Shown: piece by piece, positions 16,423 to 24,745 of the stretch
Numbering within the stretch: the stretch's first letter is position 1
Layout: each line of letters starts with the position of its first letter
Source: Gemmatimonadota bacterium
GTDB lineage: Bacteria; Gemmatimonadota; Gemmatimonadetes; Longimicrobiales; Gaopeijiaceae
Direction: 5' to 3'
DNA length: 43,820 nucleotides
Assembly (NCBI GenBank): GCA_028873845.1
Contig: JAPPNO010000134.1
Coordinates: 1 to 43,820 of the forward strand
Position numbers and translations under genes: made by a program
Notes under the pieces: model-generated
What the model saw: the letters and a program-made list of their open reading frames with translations, nothing else
Database searches by the model: none
What the model was told of the DNA's origin: nothing

Positions 16423-17606
16423 GCTGTTCCTCCTGGTTTGACTGCTGTGGGTGATGCGGGGTGGACGCGCGGCAGCAAGGCCCGCACGGCCCCGGCCACG
16501 CGCTCCATTTCCTCGATTGTGTTGTAGAGATGGGGGCAGACGCGAATCCGTCCCCGCCTGAGCGACACGACCACGCCCGCCTCGGCGAGGCCCGCTTCGA
16601 GCACCTCCCCCGGGACATCCGAGTGCCGGAAGGTCAGCATGTGCCGCCGCTGTTTCGGGTCGGGAGCCGTCTCGCACCCCAGGCGCTCGAGCCGGCCGGC
16701 CAGATCCTCCACCAAACCGCAGACATGGGCTGCGATTCTCTCGATCCCGGCCTCTTCGAGCAGCTCCAGCGCGGCCCCGAACCCCGCGATGAGCGGGTAC
16801 GCCAGGCTGCCCTCCTCGAAGCGGCCAGCATCGGGCAGCAGCTCGTAGTGGACGCGGTCGAAGTTGAAGTTGTCGGTGGTGCTCCTCCAGCCGAGCAGCG
16901 GCGGATGAATGTTCCCCACCACCGACCGGTCCACGAAGACGGCCCCGATCCCCATCATGCCGAGCATCCACTTGTGACTGTCGGCGGAGAGGAAGTGGAT
17001 CCCCGCCTTCTTCACGTCCAGCGGCAGCGCCCCCACCGTCTGGATCCCGTCCGCGCAGAGCAGCACGCCCCGTTCGCGGCAGAGCCTTCCCAGCCCGGCC
17101 AGATCGGTCACCGCCCCCGACGCGTACTGGGCCGAACTGACCGCCAGCACGCGCGTCCCGGGGCGCAGTGCGCGCGCGGCGGCCTCGACGGTGACGGTGC
17201 CGGCCTCCTCCACGGGGATCACGTCCAGCGCCGCCACCCCCCGCTCCTCCAGATCCATCCAGGGGTACACGTTGGAGGGATACTCGACCGAGGCCGCCGC
17301 GGCCACGCGGTCGCCCGGCCGCCAGTCCAGCCCGGCCGCCAGCAGCGACAGGCCGTGCGAGGTGTTGCGCACGAAGGCGACCTCGCCTGGCGCGCACCCG
17401 ACGAGGCGCGCGAAGCGCTCGCGGCAGTCGGTCGCCAGCGACTCCCAGTCGTCGAAGCCGGGCCGGCCCACGCGCGCCGTCGAGTCCATGAAGGTGTGGA
17501 CCGCGTCGACCACCCGGGTCGAGGTGGGCGACACGCCCCCGTGGTTGAGGAAGATGTGGGTGCGGGATACGGGGAATTCGTCCCGGAATGCGTGGAGTGG
17601 CTTCAT
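16419..17606 (-). CDS. Aminotransferase class V / cysteine-desulfurase-like PLP enzyme
   Basis: The 395-residue product is a fold-type I PLP enzyme of class V, closest in layout to isopenicillin-N-epimerase-like and NifS-like proteins. Motifs include FLNHGGVSPTS near the N-terminus, RNTSHGLSLLA (phosphate site), CADGIQTVGALPLDV with the ring-stacking Asp (D186), and lysine K212 in SADSHKWMLGMMGIG. No Cys-containing desulfurase loop is visible near residue 330, so desulfuration is not supported. It starts one base before the end of the GT4 stop (TGATG) and overlaps the metalloprotease start. No Tat or Sec signal is seen, so it is cytosolic. Substrate unknown; an epimerase, lyase or kynureninase-like role is possible. 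Confidence 0.85.
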   Translation of the reverse strand: MKPLHAFRDEFPVSRTHIFLNHGGVSPTSTRVVDAVHTFMDSTARVGRPGFDDWESLATDCRERFARLVGCAPGEVAFVRNTSHGLSLLAAGLDWRPGDRVAAAASVEYPSNVYPWMDLEERGVAALDVIPVEEAGTVTVEAAARALRPGTRVLAVSSAQYASGAVTDLAGLGRLCRERGVLLCADGIQTVGALPLDVKKAGIHFLSADSHKWMLGMMGIGAVFVDRSVVGNIHPPLLGWRSTTDNFNFDRVHYELLPDAGRFEEGSLAYPLIAGFGAALELLEEAGIERIAAHVCGLVEDLAGRLERLGCETAPDPKQRRHMLTFRHSDVPGEVLEAGLAEAGVVVSLRRGRIRVCPHLYNTIEEMERVAGAVRALLPRVHPASPTAVKPGGTA

Positions 17607-18697
17607 CAGCCGCGCCCCCGCACGACCTCGCGGTACACGTCCAGGTTCCCCTCGACCATGGCCCCCACCGAGAACAGGGACTCGACCCGGGCCCGCGCCC
17701 GCTCGCCCATGGCCCGCGCGGCGTCGCGGTCCTCCACGAAGCCCGCGATGGCCGTCGCCAGCGCCCCCGCGTCGCCCGGCGGACAGAGCACGCCCGTGGC
17801 GCCGTTCTCGATGACCTCCGGCAGCCCGCCGGCCCGCGCCCCCACGACCGGCACACCCGCCGCCCCCGCCTGCAGCGCGGACACGCCCAGACCCTCGAGC
17901 AGCGCCGGCAGCACGCAGAAGTCGAAGCTTCCCAGCCACCGGTGCAGGTCGCCCCGGAAGCCGGCGAAGCGGATCTGATCCGCCACCCCCGCGACCTCGG
18001 CCAGCGCTGCGACGTTGCTCCGAAGCGGCCCGGCGCCGAAGAGCACCACATTCGGCTTCAGGCCCCGCCGCCGCAGAATGGCCAGCGCGTCGATCAGCAC
18101 CCAGTGCCCCTTACGGGACCGAAACTGCGCCACCATCGCCCCCGCGGGCACATCCGGTTCGAGCGTGAACTCTCCGTTCCGCGCGGCGCGGTCGCATGGG
18201 TCCCGCCAGTCCGACACATCGACCGCGTCGTGTACAAGCGCAATCTTCCCCGCCGGAACGCCCTGTTCGACCAGCACGTCGCGCACGGCAGCCGAGATCG
18301 CCACGATCCGGCGGACAAGGCCGTACTTGGCGCCCACGATCCACGGCACGTCCGGGTTGGCCACACGCCGCGTCAGGACCACCGGCACCCGGACCATGGT
18401 GGCCGCCATCGCACCCAGCCGGTCCGCGCCCAGCCCCCTGTGGAGGTGGACCAGATGGACATCCGGCCGGCTGAAGCGCCACGCCAGGCGCGCCAGCGAT
18501 CTCGCGTCGGCCTCTCCCCGGTAGGGGAACTCCTCCACCCGCAGCCACCGCTTCCGCGCGGCCGCCGCCACCTCCGACCCCTTCGGCACCATCACCACCG
18601 AGTCCACGCCCCGCTGCTGCAATCCCTGTGCCAGATGCAACACCTGGAGAGCCCCGCCGTACACGTCACGGCCGGTCTCGACGTGAATGACGCTCAC
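17606..18697 (-). CDS. Glycosyltransferase family 4
   Basis: The 363-residue product has the GT-B fold of GT4 enzymes. The N-terminus VIHVETGRDVYGGALQVLHLAQGL carries the Gly-rich acceptor loop. The C-terminal donor domain shows FRSRKGHWVLIDALAIL, VLFGAGPLR, FAGFRGDLHRWLGSFDFCVLPALLEGLGVSALQAGAAGVPVVG and GGLPEVIENGATGVL, which include the E-x7-E donor-binding motif (E in LLEGLG region). It transfers a sugar from a nucleotide donor to a lipid or core oligosaccharide. The GTG start overlaps the stop of the upstream GT9 gene (GTGA), and WaaA lies just beyond, so an LPS or lipooligosaccharide core role is likely. Confidence 0.88.
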   Translation of the reverse strand: MSVIHVETGRDVYGGALQVLHLAQGLQQRGVDSVVMVPKGSEVAAAARKRWLRVEEFPYRGEADARSLARLAWRFSRPDVHLVHLHRGLGADRLGAMAATMVRVPVVLTRRVANPDVPWIVGAKYGLVRRIVAISAAVRDVLVEQGVPAGKIALVHDAVDVSDWRDPCDRAARNGEFTLEPDVPAGAMVAQFRSRKGHWVLIDALAILRRRGLKPNVVLFGAGPLRSNVAALAEVAGVADQIRFAGFRGDLHRWLGSFDFCVLPALLEGLGVSALQAGAAGVPVVGARAGGLPEVIENGATGVLCPPGDAGALATAIAGFVEDRDAARAMGERARARVESLFSVGAMVEGNLDVYREVVRGRG

Positions 18698-19758
18698 GCG
18701 ACCGCCGTCCGCACCGCGGCCAGCACCTCGGCGACCGGGATGTCGTCCATGCAGTCGATGCGGCCGCCGCAGGTCAGCCTGCCCCAGCACGGAGAACAGT
18801 CGCGCCCCGAGTGCAGAATGCGGGCCGCCGGCGTGGGCGGGTCCAGGTACGGCGCGTTCGAGCCGAAGATCAGGACCGCCGGACGGCCGAAGGCGTGCGC
18901 CATGTGGCTGAGCCCGGTGTCCACCCCGACCAGCGCGCTGCACCTGGAGACCACGGCGGAAGCCTCGCCCAGCGTGGTCCTGCCGACGAGGTCCACGAGC
19001 GGCGCACCGTCCACCGAACCGTTCGCCGCACCCTCCAGGATCCGGTCCGCGGCGGCCCGGTCCGCGGGACCCCCGAGCAATACCACCCCCAGCCCGGCGC
19101 GCTCCCGGATCTGCCGGATCAGCGCGGACCAGCGGTCCTCGAACCAGTGCTTGTAGAAGCGGGTCGTGAAGGGGACCGCCGCCACGAAACCGTCCCCCAG
19201 TCCTCCCTCCTCGACGATCCGGTCGACGGCGGCCAGCTCGTGCCCGCCGCGCGGGATCTCCATTCGAAACGATGCCGTATCGAGTCCCAGCGCCCGCGCA
19301 AAGGCCGCGTCCGCCGAGGCGATCCGGCGCGTGAAGAACTCACGCTTCACGACCTTCGTCATGAGCAGCCGCGACCCCTCGCGCGACCCCAGCCCGATGC
19401 GCACCGGCGCACCCGACAGGAAGGCCAGCGCCCCGCTGCGAAGGAGTCCCTGCGCGTCGATGGCCACTTCGAAGCGGCGGTCGCGCAACGCGCCGAAGAA
19501 GTCCGCGGCCGCCCCGAGGAACGCTCCCCAGCGGCCGGTCCGCAGCAACCGCTTCCACTCCGCGCGCTCCCACACGATCACCTCGTCGAGGTGCGGGTTG
19601 TGCCGGATCACGTCGGCCGTACGCTCTTCCACGGCCCACGCGATGTGGGCGGCCGGGCAGCGGCACCGGAGCGCCCCCGCCAGGGGAGACGAGAGGACGA
19701 CATCGCCGCGGGCCGAGAGGCGTACGACGAGGATCCTGCGCGCGTCGGGGGGAATCAT
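18694..19758 (-). CDS. GT9 heptosyltransferase-like glycosyltransferase
   Basis: The product has 354 residues from the ATG at 19758. It begins ILVVRLSARGDVVLSSPLAGAL, the GT9 N-terminal motif, and continues with IAWAVEERTADVIRHNP, DAQGLLRSG (the IDLQG-like motif) and PFTTRFYKHW. The donor site VGVDTGLSHMAHAFGRPAVLIFG is typical of ADP-heptose transferases. The C-terminus has a cysteine cluster CSPCWGRLTCGGRIDCMDDI that is common in bacterial GT9 proteins. It is expected to add heptose to the Kdo-lipid A inner core in the cytosol. A GTG at 19821 with GGAGG only 2 bases away is an alternative start. It lies head-to-head with the Kdo transferase gene, so both sides of the divergent promoter serve core synthesis. 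Confidence 0.88.
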   Translation of the reverse strand: MIPPDARRILVVRLSARGDVVLSSPLAGALRCRCPAAHIAWAVEERTADVIRHNPHLDEVIVWERAEWKRLLRTGRWGAFLGAAADFFGALRDRRFEVAIDAQGLLRSGALAFLSGAPVRIGLGSREGSRLLMTKVVKREFFTRRIASADAAFARALGLDTASFRMEIPRGGHELAAVDRIVEEGGLGDGFVAAVPFTTRFYKHWFEDRWSALIRQIRERAGLGVVLLGGPADRAAADRILEGAANGSVDGAPLVDLVGRTTLGEASAVVSRCSALVGVDTGLSHMAHAFGRPAVLIFGSNAPYLDPPTPAARILHSGRDCSPCWGRLTCGGRIDCMDDIPVAEVLAAVRTAVA

Positions 19759-19962
19759 GCGGAACCGGACGCCCGGAGTGGGAAACCCCCTCCCCGCTCC
19801 CGCTGCTCGCGACTCATGCACGGCCTCCGGTCCGCGGACTCGGCGGCGGCGGCACCGCGTTTCCGGACGTTTCGAGGAATCATGACTTGAAGGTTATGAT
19901 TGCCTGTTGACCTGACAACTCCCGCATCCGGCCGGATTTCACCCCCTGCCACGCACCTCCCC

Positions 19963-21339
19963 ATGACCGGACCGCTACGCGACCTCGCCCTCGCCCTGGG
20001 GCTCGTTGCCTACGCCGTGAAAAGGCGTCTGCGGACGGGGAGCGGGGGCACCGCCGTGAGGGCCCGCAACGGGCGGGTCGGCGGGCTGCGGCGGCGGGCC
20101 GCGGGACCGCGGATCCTCGTGCACGGCGTCAGCGTGGGCGAGACGCATGCGCTGGAACCCCTTGTCGGAGCGCTGGCGGCCTCGCCGGCCGCCCCCGACG
20201 TGGTGGTGAGCGCGAGCACGGCGACGGGGTTCGAGCGGGCGGTGCGGCTCCATGCCGGGCGCCATGAGGTGGTCCGCTTTCCGCTCGACTTCACCTGGAT
20301 GGCCCGCCGTTTCCTGGGTGGGGTCCGCCCGGAACTGGTGGTCCTGGGCGAACTCGAGCTGTGGCCGTCCTTTCTGGCCGCGTGCGCGCGGAGGGGGATC
20401 GCGGTGTGCGTGGTGAACGGGCGGCTGTCGGAGCGCAGCTACCGGGGGTATCGCCGGTGGGGGCCGCTTGCGCGGGGGATGTTCCGGCGCCTGGCCTGGG
20501 TGAGCGCGCAGACCGCGGTGTACCGGGACCGGTTCGTGGCCTTGGGGGTGCCGGCCGACCGGGTGGTGGTGGGTGGCAGCCTGAAGTGGGATGCGGCGCT
20601 CAAGGAGCCGGACGCAGGGGAGGCGGAGGCGCTGGCGGAAACGCTGGGGATCGATCGTGACAGGCCGCTGATCGTGGCCGGGTCGACGGGGCCGGGGGAG
20701 GAGGAGGTGCTGGTGCGCGGGCTGCCCGACGGGTGTCAGTTGTTGTTGGCGCCGAGGAGGCCGGAGCGGTGGGATGAGGTGGCGGGGCTGGTGCCGGGGA
20801 TGCGGCGGCGGAGTGGGGGGACGGGGATGACGCGTGGGAATGGCGGGATGACGGAGTATGACGAGGGCATGACGGAGTATGATCGGAGCATGCGACAGGG
20901 TGGGCAGAGTATACGAAAGGATGGGAAGGATGGATCGGACGTTATCCTCCTCGACACGATCGGGGAGCTGCCGGCGGCCTACATGCTCGCCGACGCGGCG
21001 TTCGTCGGGCGGAGCCTGGTTCCGATGGGAGGGTCCAACCCGCTGGAACCGGTCGCCCTGGGCAAGCCGGCGGTGATCGGGCCGTACCACGAGAACTTCG
21101 CGGGGGTGGTGGCCGAACTGGTGGCGGGGGGGGGGCTGGTGGTCAGCGAGGACCCGATGGCCGTGATCGCGGGGTGGCTGGCGGACCCGGGTGCGGCGCT
21201 GGACGTGGTGGAGGGGGGGAGGAGGGCGCTGGAGCGGAATCGCGGCTGCGTGCGGAGGGCGGCGGGGGGGGTGGTGGGGTTGCTTGGCGAGTCGACCTTC
21301 GTCCGGTCCGGGGCGGATTGGAAGGACTCGCCAGGGTAG
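19963..21339 (+). CDS. waaA: 3-deoxy-D-manno-octulosonic acid (Kdo) transferase
   Basis: The 458-residue product is a GT30 enzyme that adds Kdo to lipid A at the inner membrane. Diagnostic motifs are [118 protein letters not shown]-like C-terminal donor site (here [13 protein letters not shown]). A TTG at 19900 would lengthen it by 21 residues without family support; the ATG is preferred. Between the two Rossmann domains it carries five degenerate 7-residue repeats (GMTEYDE-type) encoded by a 21-bp minisatellite, so the protein is about 35 residues longer there than expected. The frame is intact through it. Confidence 0.92.
   Translation: [458 protein letters not shown]
20824..20928 (+). repeat. 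In-frame 21-bp minisatellite inside waaA, five degenerate copies
   Basis: Five consecutive 21-base units each encode seven residues: [35 protein letters not shown]. Copies two and three share the 14-base core ATGACGGAGTATGA (from 20848 and 20869). The array lies in the linker between the two GT-B domains of WaaA. Its A+T content is visibly higher than that of the flanking coding sequence. Confidence 0.85.
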
Positions 21340-21447
21340 CACACGCCAAATGTTGGGCGGCCGGGGTCCGGTTGGGCACCGTGTCCCGCCGGGGGCGAGT
21401 GTGGACCGGATTCCGTTTCGGGGTTGCGCCGGTTCCCCTCTCCGGGG

Positions 21448-21723
21448 TCAGCCCGAAGACGAAGAACTGCTGGAGCTCGAACTGGATGAAGAGCTGCTTG
21501 AACTCGATGAGCTCGATGAGCTTGATGAGGAGCTGCTGGACGAACTGCTCGATTCCTCCTCGTCATCGTCCTCGGGATCAACCGTCACATGGATGCAGGA
21601 GGCCAACTGGGTCATTCCCGCACCCACGACCCCACCCGTAAGCAGGCGCAGGAACTCCCTTCGATCCTCGAAGCGGTCGGCATGGAAGTCCGTAGGTTCC
21701 CGCCGCGTCGGGCCTTCCTTCAT
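21448..21723 (-). CDS. Tat-type lipoprotein ending in a 33-residue poly-serine tail
   Basis: The 91-residue product has a twin-arginine motif (DRREFLRLL, RR at 21-22), a short hydrophobic helix, and a perfect lipobox LASC (Cys 43). After processing, the mature protein would be only about 49 residues: C, IHVTVDP, an acidic hinge EDDDEEE, 33 uninterrupted serines and a terminal Gly. The serines use 20 TCN and 13 AGY codons interleaved, so the tract is not a simple nucleotide slippage product and points to selection for serine itself. GGGAG lies upstream of the ATG. It starts 17 bases after the stop of a GT9-like glycosyltransferase gene, making an operon. I infer that the tail is the acceptor for glycosylation by that enzyme. 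No known family is recognised. Confidence 0.75.
   Translation of the reverse strand: MKEGPTRREPTDFHADRFEDRREFLRLLTGGVVGAGMTQLASCIHVTVDPEDDDEEESSSSSSSSSSSSSSSSSSSSSSSSSSSSSSSSSG
21454..21552 (-). repeat. Poly-serine coding tract (33 codons, mixed TCN/AGY)
   Basis: Reading on the minus strand, every codon from 21552 down to 21454 encodes Ser, in irregular order (AGC, TCG, TCA, AGT, TCC, TCT). A short run of TCA/AGC/TCG codons in the middle (21508-21525) is locally repetitive. The opposite strand reads as Glu/Leu/Asp-rich sequence, which is a by-product. Confidence 0.9.
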
Positions 21724-21740
21724 GGCATTCTCCCGTCAGT

Positions 21741-22733
21741 CTACACCTGATTCACGATAAGACGCTTGTCGCGGGAATCCAAGTACTCGATGGCCCCGCC
21801 GCCGAAGTACCACTCGATTCTGCGGATCACCTCCTCCGCCGTGATCATGTCCATGCAGCGAGGCAGGTCGCCCACCACGTCGACGCATAGTTCTTCGGGC
21901 CCGTCCTTGTAGTCCCCGTCGCCCAGCGGGACGGTTCGCGACTTCCAGCATCCACCGTCGTCGCAACACTTGAGCGCCCCGACCGTGTGTATGAACTGAT
22001 GGTGCGGATAGGCGGTCCAGTGAGGAGGCTCGCGTCCTCCGGCGATGACGACGCACGGGCGGTTTCGGGGCATGCCGGGTTTCATCTCCACGGCGGCGGC
22101 GAGGTGCATGGGAAGACTGATCGGCGTCACAACGCCTTGCGCGTGATACATGAGCCGTACGAGTTGGCGAAGGGTGGTTTGCCCCCTCATGTCGACCACC
22201 CCGTCCAACGGCGGATGGTGATGCCCGTCCTCCCCGACCTGGACGAACTCCACGCGGCCCCGAAAATGATCGACGACGGCCTGATACCGATTCGGATCCC
22301 ACCACTTGATCGTGTAGTCGAGCTTGCCCCCCGAGACGATGGTCCAGAACGGTCGCGACTGCCCGTGAGTCTCCTCCACCAGGGAGAACCACTCCTTCTC
22401 ATCATCCGAGATGTGAATGTCTCCCTTGAAGGCGCCCGGCTCGATCCGAAGTCCCAGCGTCGCGTTCAGGTAATGGATGAAACCGTGCAGGAAGTGACAG
22501 GGCGTCTGGTTGCTCTGATGGATAAGGGGATAGTGGCAGTCCACGACTTCCACGTCCGGATCCTCCTCATTCAGCGGAACGAGGTGCGGATTGTTCTCCC
22601 AAAGTGCGGGACACGAGGTGCGGACATCGGTCAGGAAACGTTCGGGATAACACCTGTGCAGGTCACGGACCGCGGCGGTGAGCATCACGATGTCACCCGG
22701 CGACTGAAAGTTCCTGAGTATCAGCTTGCGCAT
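21741..22733 (-). CDS. GT9-like glycosyltransferase with C-terminal cysteine cluster, candidate protein O-glycosyltransferase
   Basis: The 330-residue product opens LILRNFQSPGDIVMLTAAVRDL, the GT9/ADP-heptose-transferase N-terminal motif, with TSCPALWENNPHL close behind. It differs from the LPS-core GT9 at 18694-19758: the donor-site region reads VVTPISLPMHLAAAVEM rather than VGVDTGLSHMA. The C-terminal third has Cys 256, 257, 262, 283 and 293 (KCCDDGGCW, ELCVD, PRCMDMI). Bacterial autotransporter heptosyltransferases (Aah/TibC) are GT9-related, modify serines and bind iron through four Cys, so the cluster is suggestive. No signal peptide is seen; the protein is cytosolic. It is followed after 17 bases by the poly-serine lipoprotein gene. 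The link between the two is an inference from adjacency and acceptor chemistry. Confidence 0.75.
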   Translation of the reverse strand: MRKLILRNFQSPGDIVMLTAAVRDLHRCYPERFLTDVRTSCPALWENNPHLVPLNEEDPDVEVVDCHYPLIHQSNQTPCHFLHGFIHYLNATLGLRIEPGAFKGDIHISDDEKEWFSLVEETHGQSRPFWTIVSGGKLDYTIKWWDPNRYQAVVDHFRGRVEFVQVGEDGHHHPPLDGVVDMRGQTTLRQLVRLMYHAQGVVTPISLPMHLAAAVEMKPGMPRNRPCVVIAGGREPPHWTAYPHHQFIHTVGALKCCDDGGCWKSRTVPLGDGDYKDGPEELCVDVVGDLPRCMDMITAEEVIRRIEWYFGGGAIEYLDSRDKRLIVNQV

Positions 22734-22906
22734 GGGGGATGTTCCACTTTCCGCGGGCTCCGCGGTTCCGCCGGTCGGCGGTGGCGGGCCGGACCGGGTG
22801 CGCGCAACGTCAACTGGGCCCCAACGCGCTGGAACGTAAACCCTTTACTTCCTGTCATGCGCAGTTGACAGCGGGGGCCGGTCCTCGGCACATGAGAACA
22901 CCCCCC

Positions 22907-24097
22907 TCAGAAAAACCAGTTCAACGACCCGAAGACCACCCTCGGCAGCGCCCCGAACTCCGACCCCAGCCGCACATCCGTCCCCTCCACCGCCACCCCC
23001 TCCCCCACCCCGAAGTACGCGCCCATGCGAACCGACACGCTCTCCGACGCCGACCAGCTCACCCCCGGCGACGCAATGAACGACCCGTCGCGAAGGTTGC
23101 CCAGCACCAGACCGCTCGCCGACACCAGCGGATGCAGCGTATACGACAGCTGCACGGCCCCCACCTCGCGCCCGAGCACCTGCATCTCGCCCTGGCGGGC
23201 CGCCCGCCTTGCCGCCGCCTCGAGCAACCCCGCCGCCGAGGTCGCCCCGAACCCGTCGCGCTGCACCTCGACCACCAGGTAGAGATCCCGCCCGGCCAGC
23301 GCAAAGGTGCGGTCCATCCCCACCGCGCCCCGCACCGCCACACCGCTGCCCAGCTCGCGCACCGCGGCCTCCGCCCGAAGCGCCCACAGCCCCACCGATC
23401 CGCTCAGGAAGGCGGCCGCGCCGGGGGTGTCGTGGACCACACCGCCCCACGCGCCCAGATCCCAGCCGCGGACGTTCGAGCTCACGCGCCCGAGCACGGT
23501 GACGCTCTCCCCCGCGGCGATCCGCGCCACCGCCTCGAACTGCGTGAACGCGCCCCGGTAGACGCGCAGCCGCGCGGCGTCCACGCCGGCCCGGTATTCG
23601 CGGAACGGGTCCGCCGGGTCGAAGGGCGAAAAGGGGTCGGCGGGGGTGAGAAAGAGCGTGGTCGCCCACGAGACCGGCTGCCGTCCCACGACCAGGTCGG
23701 CGCCGGCTCCCAGGTCGACCCGCACGCTGAGCCGGTCCACCCGGTGGCGCCACAACATGCGTTCGCCCGACTCGATCTCGCCGCCCAGCCGCAGCCAGTC
23801 GCCCCCGGATTCGGTCCCGGTGGCCGTGAACAGTTGCGCTCCCACCGAGGTGCCTGCCTGTCGCAGCGTCAGGGTATGCTCGTACGCCGCATCGAGACGC
23901 AGCGGACCCGGCGACGCGTTCCACATGATGCGCAGCCGCTGCACGTCGGATGCCCCGGCCGACGCAAAAGGGCTTCCGGCGAGTTGCGTGAAGACGTTGA
24001 GATAGTAGCCGGAGAACCCGGGCTGCTGAGCGATGGACGATACCGGGACAAGCAGGGCCGCCAGCGCGCCCGCCAACAGGCCGCGACGCCCGGTCAT
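22907..24097 (-). CDS. Outer-membrane beta-barrel protein (porin-like)
   Basis: The product has 396 residues, with a signal peptide (RRGLLAGALAALLVPVSSIAQQ) and then alternating amphipathic strands throughout. Examples are RLRIMWNASPGPLRLDAAYEHTL split by short turns, and VSVRMGAYFGVGEGVAVEG. It ends in ...VFGSLNWFF, the aromatic C-terminal Phe recognised by the BAM complex. Number and length of strands fit a barrel of about 16 to 18 strands. No substrate can be assigned. Its ATG overlaps the stop of the VapC-like toxin gene (ATGA), so at least part of its translation is coupled to the toxin-antitoxin transcript, an unusual arrangement. Confidence 0.75.
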   Translation of the reverse strand: MTGRRGLLAGALAALLVPVSSIAQQPGFSGYYLNVFTQLAGSPFASAGASDVQRLRIMWNASPGPLRLDAAYEHTLTLRQAGTSVGAQLFTATGTESGGDWLRLGGEIESGERMLWRHRVDRLSVRVDLGAGADLVVGRQPVSWATTLFLTPADPFSPFDPADPFREYRAGVDAARLRVYRGAFTQFEAVARIAAGESVTVLGRVSSNVRGWDLGAWGGVVHDTPGAAAFLSGSVGLWALRAEAAVRELGSGVAVRGAVGMDRTFALAGRDLYLVVEVQRDGFGATSAAGLLEAAARRAARQGEMQVLGREVGAVQLSYTLHPLVSASGLVLGNLRDGSFIASPGVSWSASESVSVRMGAYFGVGEGVAVEGTDVRLGSEFGALPRVVFGSLNWFF

Positions 24098-24480
24098 GCC
24101 AATTCGATGTCGGTTCGGGCGAAGTCGTCACCCTTGAACAGCAGCGGCTCACCGGTCGTCCTGGCAAGCGCGTAGGCGAAGCAGTCGCCGAAGTTCAGGG
24201 CCGCCGGGTGGTGGCCCTTGCCAAAGCGGCGCCATGCGAGGCGCGCAGTTTCCAGGTGTTCCACCGTGACGGGGACCAGCTCGATCTCCGCACGCTCCAG
24301 GAGTTCGTCGAGGTTGTGGGCCGCCTGCTCACCGCCCCGGTGTTCCGCCACGATGGAGGCCTCCAGTACATTGGCCACCGACATGCGGCAGGGATGGGCG
24401 GCCATGATCGCAGCGGCATGACGCCTCGCATCCGGCTCGCCGAAGAGGATCGCGAGCACCGCCGTGCTGTCGACGATCAC
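24094..24480 (-). CDS. vapC: VapC-type PIN-domain ribonuclease toxin
   Basis: The 128-residue product is standard VapC length. It opens [18 protein letters not shown] with D4, then SVANVLEAS with E40, and [11 protein letters not shown] with D99. [13 protein letters not shown] supplies the fourth acidic residue (D118 or D119). These four acids coordinate Mg2+ in PIN nucleases that cleave tRNA or rRNA. The ATG overlaps the antitoxin stop (ATGA), the usual vapBC layout ensuring antitoxin is made first. The catalytic set is intact, so the toxin should be active. Confidence 0.92.
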   Translation of the reverse strand: MIVDSTAVLAILFGEPDARRHAAAIMAAHPCRMSVANVLEASIVAEHRGGEQAAHNLDELLERAEIELVPVTVEHLETARLAWRRFGKGHHPAALNFGDCFAYALARTTGEPLLFKGDDFARTDIELA

Positions 24481-24734
24481 CCGGGCAGGCCGCGATCGTC
24501 ATGGAGCAGATCGCCGTGCTCGGCGGCCGACGGCCCGGGCTTCAGCGACTCGGCACAGCGCCGGCCGATGGCAAGCAGTTCCTCGATCCGGGCGTCCGCA
24601 TCGCGCCGGCGCCTCTCGCGCGCCAGGCGTTCGCGCAGCGCGACGGTGATGGCCCCGGTCATGGTCTCGCCGGTGAGCCGGGCCAGGTCCCGCGCGAGCA
24701 GACAGGTCTCGTCATTCTTGATGTTGAGGCCCAT
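24477..24734 (-). CDS. vapB: VapB-type antitoxin
   Basis: The 85-residue product begins [28 protein letters not shown], the N-terminal ribbon-helix-helix-like DNA-binding pattern of PSK/VapB antitoxins (MALNIKDPETDRLARELA family type). A basic helix ([21 protein letters not shown]) follows, and a flexible C-terminus that would bind VapC. AGAGG lies 6 bases before the ATG. A 9-bp inverted repeat starts 12 bases upstream and is the likely operator for autoregulation. Confidence 0.88.
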   Translation of the reverse strand: MGLNIKNDETCLLARDLARLTGETMTGAITVALRERLARERRRRDADARIEELLAIGRRCAESLKPGPSAAEHGDLLHDDRGLPG

Positions 24735-24745
24735 GGCAACCTCTT

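Noticed and set aside
16423-18051. Upstream continuation of the metalloprotease frame to 1415 residues
   Set aside because: The extra sequence is a Gly/Arg/Ala-rich shadow of the aminotransferase and GT4 genes. A signal peptide and AGGAGG mark the true start at 16422.
21191-21760. Plus-strand frame rich in Glu/Leu/Asp (LELDEELLELDELDE-like) over the poly-serine region
   Set aside because: It is the antisense reading of the serine codons. The minus-strand frame has a Tat motif, lipobox and ribosome-binding site, while this frame also runs across the end of waaA.
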